From assembly GCA_002440225.1 (NCBI GenBank), contig DJSH01000068.1:1-6836 (forward strand): 6,836 bases of DNA, read 5' to 3'. The notes beneath the pieces were generated by a model. It searched no databases. It saw only the letters and a program-made list of their open reading frames with translations, and was not told where the DNA came from. Position numbers and translations under genes: made by a program. This stretch comes from Candidatus Segatella violae (lineage in GTDB: Bacteria > Bacteroidota > Bacteroidia > Bacteroidales > Bacteroidaceae). Shown piece after piece: positions 1 through 4,683 of this stretch (position 1 is its first letter; every line of letters begins with the position of its first letter).

Positions 1-136
1 ACGGTTCGTTTCTTTTACCCAGCCAACTTTCTTATTTCTAAGCAGTTGACCGCTTCTTGTACTACTTGTCTGTTTATGTAAAATCTTTCAAAGAACTCTT
101 TCTTTAGTCGCTTAGAGAAACCGTATTTCTCAAAAG
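1..136 (-). ncRNA. Leader of a probable rRNA operon (16S gene off the left edge)
   Basis: Read on the minus strand, the transcript contains GTTCTTTGAAA (86-96), then an AT-rich stretch, then CAGACAAGT. This is close in order and wording to the Escherichia coli rrn leader (boxA CTCTTTAACA followed by CAGACAA), where boxA binds the NusB/S10 antitermination complex. Nearer the edge is a hairpin. Its outer arms are CAACT/AGTTG (44-48 with 24-28) and its inner arms CTTA/TAAG close a GAAA loop (31-42). There is no ORF here. No mature 16S sequence is visible, so the identity of the downstream RNA is inferred; another antiterminated stable-RNA operon is possible. Confidence 0.7.
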
Positions 137-142
137 CGAGTG

Positions 143-174
143 CAAAAGTACTAACTATTTCCGAAACCGCCAAA
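143..174 (-). promoter_or_regulatory. Strong Bacteroidota-type promoter, probably of an rRNA operon
   Basis: On the minus strand the -7 box TACTTTTG (143-150) matches TAnnTTTG exactly. A TTTG -33 box (171-174) lies 20 bp upstream, which is the known optimal layout for the Bacteroidota primary sigma factor. Transcription should start near 135-138 and run off the left edge. The boxA-like leader that follows points to a stable-RNA operon. Confidence 0.8.
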
Positions 175-192
175 TATTTCGAGCGAAAAGTT

Positions 193-214
193 AGTATTTT
201 AACAGTATTTTAAC
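193..214. repeat. Perfect 11-bp tandem repeat upstream of the rRNA-type promoter
   Basis: AGTATTTTAAC occurs twice head to tail (193-203 and 204-214). It lies 19-40 bp upstream of the -33 box of the leftward promoter. An AT-rich duplicated element at that position could act as an UP-like element or a binding site for an upstream activator. The role is inferred from position only. Confidence 0.6.
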
Positions 215-266
215 AGACCAGCAACTATTCGTGAGCAATATGATACGCTCCACATTATATTATACA

Positions 267-304
267 TGCACACGCCAGCGAGAGCGTGCACGAGCACGGG
301 CGTG
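267..304. repeat. GC-rich imperfect palindrome in the intergenic spacer
   Basis: A GC-rich patch sits between very AT-rich flanks. It contains nested inverted repeats: CACGCC (271-276) with GGCGTG (299-304), CGTGC (285-289) with GCACG (294-298) around a 4-nt loop, and the overlapping CACG-GG-CGTG (295-304). It lies between the leftward rRNA-type promoter and the rightward azlC promoter. It could be a cruciform or hairpin, a protein-binding site, or a simple low-complexity GC tract. No coding potential is visible across 231-420. Confidence 0.6.
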
Positions 305-424
305 AGCGCAAATATATAAGGTTGTTCTCCTTATCGGTCGATACCAAGTCGTTTTTCAAGACTCAACCATACCATCTTTTGGGTATTTTCATCTATAACA
401 CTCCCTAATTACAAAAAAAGTATG

Positions 425-432
425 TACCTTTG
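425..432 (+). promoter_or_regulatory. Candidate -7 box of the azlCD promoter
   Basis: TACCTTTG matches TAnnTTTG and is followed by CA, as is common in Bacteroidota promoters. The transcript would start near 438-440, leaving a leader of about 47 nt before the ATG at 487. No clear TTTG or TTG -33 box lies 19-21 bp upstream, so the promoter may be weak or activator-dependent. The box overlaps the TTG codon at 430, which argues against translation starting there. Confidence 0.6.
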
Positions 433-486
433 CATCAAATTAGACAATTAGAGGATACAACGATTTTAACAAGAAACGCAAAGACA

Positions 487-1254
487 ATGAGCAACCCTAT
501 AAGAGAAAAAGTCACCCATCATGCAAGACTGTTGAAAGCCCCCCAAACTCTCAGCCATGAATCTAGAGCTCGCACGGCTTTAGCCCCAGCTTTCCGTGCC
601 TCCATTCCCATCATGGCTGGCTATGGTTTTCTCGGACTCACCTACGGCATCTACATGCACGAACTGGGATTCAACTTTCTATACCCGATGCTCCTAGCCA
701 TCACCGTTTATGCCGGCAGTGCCGAGTTTCTGCTAGGCAACATGCTGGTGGGCAGCTTCCATCCGCTGCAAGCCTTCCTCATGGTATTGATGGTGAACGC
801 CCGTCACCTGTTCTATGGTCTCACCATGCTGGAACGGTACAAGGGACTGGGCTGGAAAAAGTTCTTTCTCATCTTCGGCATGTCGGACGAGACCTTCGCC
901 GTCAACAGTTCGATAGAACCACCCAAAGGCATCGACCGAGGCTGGTATATGCTCTGGATTACTTGGCTGGACGAAACCTACTGGGTAATAGGTGCAACTG
1001 TGGGAGGACTCATCGGACCGTTGCTCACCTTCGACCTCCGTGGACTCGACTTCGTACTCACCGCCATGTTTACTGCCATCTTCGCAGACAACTGGCTGAA
1101 GGAGAAAAACCACACCAGTTCCATCTCTGGACTGATACTCACAGGATTGTGCCTCATCATCTTCGGTGCCGACCGATTCATCATCCCAAGCATGGTGGTG
1201 ATGCTCGTCTTCCTCACACTGACGAGAAAGAAACTAGAGAAAGTTGAATACTAA
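487..1254 (+). CDS. azlC: AzlC family branched-chain amino acid exporter, large subunit
   Basis: This inner-membrane protein of 255 residues is the large subunit of AzlCD-type exporters, which move branched-chain amino acids and analogues out of the cell. Family hallmarks are a glycine-rich first membrane segment (about 42-55, PIMAGYGFLGLTYG), then YAGSAEFLLGNML (about 79-91), NARHLFYGL (about 108-116) and FGMSDETFAV (about 130-139). Several more hydrophobic segments follow, and the protein ends in a basic tail. The frame is open back to a TTG at 430, but that codon overlaps the promoter box, so the ATG at 487 was chosen. This leaves about 35 hydrophilic residues before the first membrane segment, longer than I expect for the family. 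azlD follows after 63 bp, almost certainly in the same transcript. Substrate specificity is family knowledge, not visible in the sequence. Confidence 0.9.
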   Translation: MSNPIREKVTHHARLLKAPQTLSHESRARTALAPAFRASIPIMAGYGFLGLTYGIYMHELGFNFLYPMLLAITVYAGSAEFLLGNMLVGSFHPLQAFLMVLMVNARHLFYGLTMLERYKGLGWKKFFLIFGMSDETFAVNSSIEPPKGIDRGWYMLWITWLDETYWVIGATVGGLIGPLLTFDLRGLDFVLTAMFTAIFADNWLKEKNHTSSISGLILTGLCLIIFGADRFIIPSMVVMLVFLTLTRKKLEKVEY

Positions 1255-1257
1255 GAA

Positions 1258-1281
1258 AAAGTTCTCCAAATAGAGAACTTT
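1258..1281 (+). other. Perfect 9-bp hairpin between azlC and azlD
   Basis: AAAGTTCTC (1258-1266) pairs without mismatch with GAGAACTTT (1273-1281) across a 6-nt loop. It begins 4 nt after the azlC stop codon. There is no U-tract beyond the UUU inside the stem, so a strong intrinsic terminator is unlikely. A processing, stability or partial-attenuation element that sets the azlC:azlD ratio is more plausible. Confidence 0.7.
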
Positions 1282-1317
1282 CGGAATGTTAGAATCAAAA
1301 ATTAAGAAAGAAAGCAA

Positions 1318-1692
1318 ATGACTATCACTCAACAAATCATCATGGTGGCAGCCGGCGTGGTGGCAACGATGCTCACCCGCTTCATCCCCTTCATCGTGTT
1401 CCGACCAGGAAAGCCTACACCCAAATACATCCTGTATCTGGGCAAGGTACTTCCAGCTTCGGTTTTCGCCCTGTTGTTGATGTACTGCCTTCGCCACATC
1501 TCCTTCATCAAGCTGGGCACATCGGCAGCAAGCGGAATCAGCGATTGGCATTTCATCTTGTCAAACGATACGATAGCCCAACTCATCGCCGTGTGCTTCA
1601 CCATCGCCATCCATGCTTGGCGCAAGAGTATCATGTGGTCGCTTGCCGCTGGAACCATCTGTTACATGATACTCATACGCATACTCCAATAG
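1318..1692 (+). CDS. azlD: AzlD family branched-chain amino acid transport protein
   Basis: A 124-residue, very hydrophobic protein of normal AzlD length. It is the small membrane partner of AzlC in a two-component exporter of branched-chain amino acids. The N-terminal region AGVVATMLTRFIPFIVF (about 12-28) and the segment LGKVLPASVFALLLMYCL (about 41-58) are typical of AzlD. Two more hydrophobic segments follow, about 83-97 and 105-122. The start ATG follows the purine-rich AAGAAAGAAAGCAA; no other in-frame start fits better. It is downstream of azlC and has no promoter of its own that I can see. Its TAG stop is only 3 bp from the stop of the opposing methionine-synthase-like gene. Confidence 0.88.
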   Translation: MTITQQIIMVAAGVVATMLTRFIPFIVFRPGKPTPKYILYLGKVLPASVFALLLMYCLRHISFIKLGTSAASGISDWHFILSNDTIAQLIAVCFTIAIHAWRKSIMWSLAAGTICYMILIRILQ

Positions 1693-1695
1693 CAT

Positions 1696-2832
1696 CTACG
1701 CTCCCCAGACCTCTTCGGCTATCTCACGCACCAAGTCGAGTTTAGCCCACTGTTCCGCCTCGGTCAACTTGTTGCCAATCTCGCAAGAGGCGAAACCACA
1801 TTGAGGACTCAGACTCAAACGCTCCAAAGGAATATATTGAGCAGCCTCCTTGATGCGGGCGATGACCGTAGCCTTGTCCTCCAACACTGGCGACTTGGAG
1901 GTAATCAATCCGAGCACAACCTTCTTGCCATCAGCCACATACTTCAATGGTTCGAAACTACCCGAACGCTCATCATCATACTCCAGATAGAAAGTATCCA
2001 CATTCTCATGGGCGAAGAGATAAGGAGCCACTGGGTCGTAAGCGCCCTTGGTTGCATAGCAAGAATGATAGTTGCCACGACAAACGTGAGTATTGATGGT
2101 CAGTCCCTCAGGCTTGCCTTCAATGGCGAGGTTGTTCACCTTGAGATATTGCAAGGCTTCTTGCTCCAAGGCAAAGCCTGTGCCCACTTTTGCCTTCCAA
2201 TAATCATTATCCACTATCATGCCCCAAGTACAGTCGTCCAACTGCACGGTGCGACAACCTGCTGCATAAATCTCCTGGAAGAAAGTGCGATAAGCCGCAG
2301 CGATGTCCTCGATGAGTTTCTCCGTGTTAGGATAGAACTCACGAGTGTTCTTGGCATTGTCGCCACGGAAGAGTTCGGCGAGGAACTGCGCTGGAGCAGG
2401 AACTGTCTGTTTTGCCTCGATGCCTTCCTCCTCAAACTGCTTGACGAACAGGAAATCCTTGATGAAAGGATGGTTCTCGCCGGTTATCTTGCCGGTCAAC
2501 TTCAAAGAGCCCTTGGTGGTCTCCTCTCCATGGAACTGATAGCCATGTTCCAACTCGATGTGCTCCACACCACCGAATCCCCACATGAAGTCGAGATGCC
2601 AGTAGCTGCGGCGGAACTCACCATCGGTGATGAAGTGCAAGCCATGCGCCTTCTGTTTTTTCACCACATCGGTTATCAATTTGTCCTCGATGGCACGAAG
2701 GTCGGTAGCCGAGATTTGTCCCTCAGCGAATTTCACCCTTGCCTCCTTCAACTCCGCTGGGCGCAAATAACTGCCCACTGCCTCAAAATGAATATTTCTT
2801 GCGATATTGCTTGTATTGCCAGTATTGCTCAT
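1696..2832 (-). CDS. Single-domain MetE-like methionine synthase (cobalamin-independent methionine synthase II family)
   Basis: A 378-residue cytosolic enzyme of the UROD/MetE-like fold. It corresponds to the catalytic C-terminal half of MetE, which transfers a methyl group to homocysteine bound through zinc. The expected zinc ligands are visible: H249 and C251 (in NTHVCRGN), E284 (in FYLEYDDE) and C345 (in LSPQCGFAS). The E-to-C distance of 61 equals that of E. coli MetE (E665 and C726), while H-C to E is 11 residues longer. Other landmarks are DGEFRRSYWHLDF (about 70-82) and QLDDCTWG. It lacks the MetE N-terminal half and so resembles Bacillus YxjG/YxjH. The methyl donor of such short forms is not certain and may not be methyl-tetrahydrofolate-triglutamate. 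The start ATG at 2832 has a clear AGGAG (2842-2846) 9 nt upstream. It is transcribed divergently from the Lrp-M15 gene. Confidence 0.88.
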   Translation of the reverse strand: MSNTGNTSNIARNIHFEAVGSYLRPAELKEARVKFAEGQISATDLRAIEDKLITDVVKKQKAHGLHFITDGEFRRSYWHLDFMWGFGGVEHIELEHGYQFHGEETTKGSLKLTGKITGENHPFIKDFLFVKQFEEEGIEAKQTVPAPAQFLAELFRGDNAKNTREFYPNTEKLIEDIAAAYRTFFQEIYAAGCRTVQLDDCTWGMIVDNDYWKAKVGTGFALEQEALQYLKVNNLAIEGKPEGLTINTHVCRGNYHSCYATKGAYDPVAPYLFAHENVDTFYLEYDDERSGSFEPLKYVADGKKVVLGLITSKSPVLEDKATVIARIKEAAQYIPLERLSLSPQCGFASCEIGNKLTEAEQWAKLDLVREIAEEVWGA

Positions 2833-2950
2833 ATTTCTAATCTCCTATAATTATATAAATGTTACACGATACATCATGCCATCTTCAGAAGACATGACCC
2901 TATATTTCTCTTATTGCCCCCATCATAAGGGCGATAGCATTCCGGATTTG
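2833..2950 (-). ncRNA. Candidate structured 5' leader of the MetE-like gene
   Basis: The well-formed promoter places the start near 2950, giving about 118 nt of leader. Two folds are visible in the RNA. At 2910-2932, GCCC pairs with GGGC and the intervening CUUAU pairs with the following AUAAG, sharing one base. The order of the arms is that of an H-type pseudoknot or two alternative hairpins. At 2874-2897, UCAUG/CAUGA plus UCUU/AAGA form a 9-bp stem with a 3-nt bulge and a CUG loop. A methionine-pathway gene with such a leader suggests a riboswitch or attenuator. I do not recognise a SAM-I, SAM-II or cobalamin consensus. Confidence 0.45.
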
Positions 2951-2956
2951 CGGTTG

Positions 2957-2988
2957 CAAAGGTAAGAAGAAGAATTTTATCCGCCAAA
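2957..2988 (-). promoter_or_regulatory. Promoter of the MetE-like gene
   Basis: The minus-strand -7 box TACCTTTG (2957-2964) and -33 box TTTG (2985-2988) are separated by exactly 20 bp, an ideal Bacteroidota layout. The -33 box lies only 5 bp from that of the divergent Lrp promoter, so one bound protein could affect both. Confidence 0.8.
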
Positions 2989-2993
2989 TATTC

Positions 2994-3023
2994 TTTGTAA
3001 TTCAGAAAAATATGCTATCTTTG
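2994..3023 (+). promoter_or_regulatory. Promoter of the Lrp-M15 fusion gene
   Basis: The -7 box TATCTTTG (3016-3023) matches TAnnTTTG and is followed by CA. A TTTG at 2994-2997 gives an 18-bp spacer, slightly short. The start near 3030 leaves a leader of about 60 nt that contains the palindrome at 3037-3062. Confidence 0.7.
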
Positions 3024-3036
3024 CAGCGATTTAGCA

Positions 3037-3062
3037 TTCTCAGCAGAATATTATTCTGAGAA
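3037..3062 (+). promoter_or_regulatory. 26-bp near-perfect palindrome in the leader of the Lrp-like gene
   Basis: TTCTCAG at the left end mirrors CTGAGAA at the right end, and the centre AGAATATTATTCT is also nearly symmetrical. Of 26 positions, 22 agree with the reverse complement. The site lies just downstream of the predicted start and could be an autoregulatory operator of the Lrp-type protein. As RNA it can fold as TTCTC/GAGAA plus AGAAT/ATTCT with a 3-nt bulge. The two roles cannot be separated from sequence. Confidence 0.55.
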
Positions 3063-3090
3063 ATTCATTTAAGACAAGAAGAAAAGACCA

Positions 3091-4266
3091 ATGACAACAG
3101 AAGAAAAACTCGATGATATCGACATCAAGATATTAAAGTTGTTGCAGCAAAACTCCCGACTCACTGTCAAGGAACTTGCCGCAAGAGTACACCTATCCCC
3201 ATCCCCTACCTTCGAGCGACAGAAACGCTTGGAGCGGGAGGGCTATATCCTGCGATATGGAGCCATCGTGGATCATCACAAGATGGGACACAACGTCATC
3301 GTACTCTGCAACATTCGATTGAAGCAGCATACCCACGACCTCATCCAGCAGTTTATGGACACCGTGCAAAACATCGACCAGATAACCGAATGCTACAACA
3401 CCACTGGCGACTATGACTTCCAGATCAAAGTGTATGCCCACGACATGAAGGACTACCAAGACTTCATGCTCAACACCTTGGGTAACATCGACTGCATCGG
3501 AAGCCTGCACAGTATCATCGTCATCGGCGAAATCAAGGACTCGCATTACATCCCCGTAAGCCGATGCCTAGCCAAGACGATAGCCTTCCTGCTCATCATG
3601 CTCTCGTCGCTGTTCTGTAGCGTTCCAAGTTTTGCCCAGAAACCAGGAGAAATCGTGCCACAACCAACCATCAAGAAGTTGGGAGAGAACCATTTCTTCA
3701 CCATCTCCCCCATCCCCGACACCATCTTCCGATTGATGCAAGGAAAGACCTACAAGAAGAATTGCACCGTACCCAGAAGTGAACTTCGCTACCTCAGATG
3801 CCTGCACGTAGATAAGAACGGCAGAAGCATCGTTGGGGAAATGGTATTGAACAAGGTGATAGCCAGCGATGTGCTCGACATCCTCCACAAACTCTACGAT
3901 GCCAAATATCCGATAGAGCGGATGCGACTCATCGACTATTGGGATGCCGACGACGAGCGAGCGATGAGAGACAACAATTCCTCTAGCTTCAACTTCCGAT
4001 TCATCTCGCACACCCATACTGTCTCGAAACACGGCAGGGGACTTGCCATCGACATCAACACGCTCTACAATCCCTATCACAAACATCTAAGAAATGGAAA
4101 GGAAGTGGTGGAGCCATCCACCGCCCGCCCTTATCTCGACCGCAACCAAAGTCATGCCTACATGATCAAGAAAGGCGACCTCTGCTACCGCCTTTTCAAG
4201 GCAAAGGGATTTCGCTGGGGAGGCGACTGGAAGCACAGCAAGGATTATCAACACTTTGAAAAATAA
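3091..4266 (+). CDS. Lrp/AsnC-type regulator fused to a secreted-type M15 zinc peptidase
   Basis: One 391-residue ORF joins two normally separate proteins. Residues 1-156 are a full-length Lrp/AsnC regulator: a winged helix-turn-helix (about 8-60, with ELAARVHLSPSPTFERQKRL) and a RAM ligand-sensing/oligomerisation domain (about 65-150, with TGDYDFQIKVYAHDMKDY). Residues 157-182 look like a signal peptide: R158 and K162, a hydrophobic core (164-176) and a possible SFA/Q cleavage site after A182. Residues 183-391 are M15 peptidase-like (D-Ala-D-Ala carboxypeptidase or L-Ala-D-Glu endopeptidase type). SKHGRGLAIDIN supplies likely zinc ligands H314 and D321, and WGGDWKHSKDYQHFEK supplies catalytic D385 and ligand H388. 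There is no plausible in-frame start for the peptidase alone: the next Met is M170, inside the hydrophobic core. The product may be a membrane-tethered regulator, be cleaved into two proteins, or be a recent gene fusion. Domain calls are firm; the biology is open. Confidence 0.85.
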   Translation: MTTEEKLDDIDIKILKLLQQNSRLTVKELAARVHLSPSPTFERQKRLEREGYILRYGAIVDHHKMGHNVIVLCNIRLKQHTHDLIQQFMDTVQNIDQITECYNTTGDYDFQIKVYAHDMKDYQDFMLNTLGNIDCIGSLHSIIVIGEIKDSHYIPVSRCLAKTIAFLLIMLSSLFCSVPSFAQKPGEIVPQPTIKKLGENHFFTISPIPDTIFRLMQGKTYKKNCTVPRSELRYLRCLHVDKNGRSIVGEMVLNKVIASDVLDILHKLYDAKYPIERMRLIDYWDADDERAMRDNNSSSFNFRFISHTHTVSKHGRGLAIDINTLYNPYHKHLRNGKEVVEPSTARPYLDRNQSHAYMIKKGDLCYRLFKAKGFRWGGDWKHSKDYQHFEK

Positions 4267-4300
4267 CAATCATGTTCTATCCCCCTAAAATGGGCACACG

Positions 4301-4350
4301 AAAAAAGACTATGCCTAGGTTGTACAATCCCCAACTGCGGCATAGCCTTT
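4301..4350. terminator. Terminator hairpin between the Lrp-M15 gene and the small ORF
   Basis: GACTATGCC (4307-4315) pairs with GGCATAGCC (4339-4347) with one A-C mismatch, and GTTG/CAAC (4319-4322 with 4332-4335) extends the fold inside the loop. On the minus strand the stem is followed directly by six T (4301-4306), a good terminator for the small-ORF transcript. On the plus strand only TTTCATT follows, so termination of the Lrp-M15 transcript is probably weaker. Confidence 0.72.
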
Positions 4351-4435
4351 CATTATCCTTATAATCTTTTTATTTATATACTAAATAATCCAATCCTTTA
4401 TCCAACCTTTTTCTAACCAACATTGTCCATTAACC
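4348..4435 (-). other. 3' untranslated part of the small-ORF transcript; no gene seen
   Basis: This stretch is AT-rich and lies between the small-ORF stop and the terminator hairpin. The longest reading frame I can see here on the minus strand is about 17 codons without a ribosome-binding site. No other fold or repeat stands out. Confidence 0.5.
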
Positions 4436-4540
4436 TCAGTTGTACCAGATTGAATTATATTCTCTTCTTTCGTCGTCCTCATTATAGAGGTTCTCATACT
4501 CAAGGTTCTTTGCCTCGAAGGCTTCAAGTGTTTGTTTCAT
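4436..4540 (-). CDS. Small ORF, 34 residues, acidic and tyrosine-rich, unknown function
   Basis: The minus-strand ORF starts with ATG at 4540 and ends with TGA at 4436-4438. It begins MKQTLEAFEAKNLEYENLY and ends in YNSIWYN. It has nine acidic and four basic residues and six aromatic ones, with no membrane segment, no Cys and no signal peptide. It probably folds as one amphipathic helix with an aromatic tail. Support for translation is a perfect AGGAGGT (4547-4553) 6 nt before the ATG, striking in a lineage where Shine-Dalgarno sequences are usually weak. A -7 box (4596-4603) lies upstream and a hairpin with a U-tract downstream. It is transcribed divergently from the DUF3810 gene. I do not recognise the family. 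A regulatory small protein, peptide precursor or leader peptide are all possible. Confidence 0.68.
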   Translation of the reverse strand: MKQTLEAFEAKNLEYENLYNEDDERREYNSIWYN

Positions 4541-4595
4541 AATAATACCTCCTATCTATATTTTAAGTTAATAATCTATTCTGTTTTTTCAATGG

Positions 4596-4603
4596 CAAAT
4601 TTA
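4596..4603 (-). promoter_or_regulatory. Candidate -7 box of the small ORF
   Basis: TAAATTTG on the minus strand matches TAnnTTTG. The transcript would start near 4589, about 49 nt before the small-ORF ATG. No TTTG box lies at the standard distance (the nearest TTG is 23 bp upstream), so the call rests on the -7 box and on gene position. Confidence 0.5.
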
Positions 4604-4647
4604 CGAAAAAAAATAATAGATGATGTCAATATTTCAGAAAACTTTTG

Positions 4648-4655
4648 TAATTTTG
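4648..4655 (+). promoter_or_regulatory. Candidate -7 box of the DUF3810 gene
   Basis: TAATTTTG followed by CA matches TAnnTTTG. It gives a short leader of about 22 nt before the ATG at 4684. No good -33 box is visible. It lies 44 bp from the opposing -7 box of the small ORF, so the two are divergently transcribed. Confidence 0.55.
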
Positions 4656-4683
4656 CACACTAGATAGAAAAAGTGCAAGAAAT

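Noticed and set aside
331..408. Short minus-strand open frame that reads like a protein tail (ends in LEKRLGIDR)
   Set aside because: The longest ATG-initiated version has 14 codons, with no ribosome-binding site. A decayed gene remnant is possible but cannot be supported.
430..486. Upstream TTG start for azlC, adding 19 residues
   Set aside because: The TTG overlaps the predicted -7 promoter box and lies before the expected transcription start.
733..1113. Minus-strand frame opposite azlC
   Set aside because: No motif, promoter or start signal; the opposite strand encodes clear AzlC motifs.
1801..2850. Long open frame (about 349 codons) on the plus strand opposite the MetE-like gene
   Set aside because: The minus strand here carries the zinc ligands and spacing of the MetE family, a promoter and a ribosome-binding site. 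The plus frame shows no recognisable motif and has none of these signals.
3598..4266. Separate peptidase gene starting at the internal ATG at 3598
   Set aside because: This would begin inside the hydrophobic core and leave a 13-residue signal with no positive N-region, and no ribosome-binding site is evident. The fused reading is better supported.
4348..4430. Second tiny ORF (about 17 codons, beginning MLVRKRLDKG) after the small ORF
   Set aside because: Very short, no ribosome-binding site, AT-rich 3' region; likely chance.
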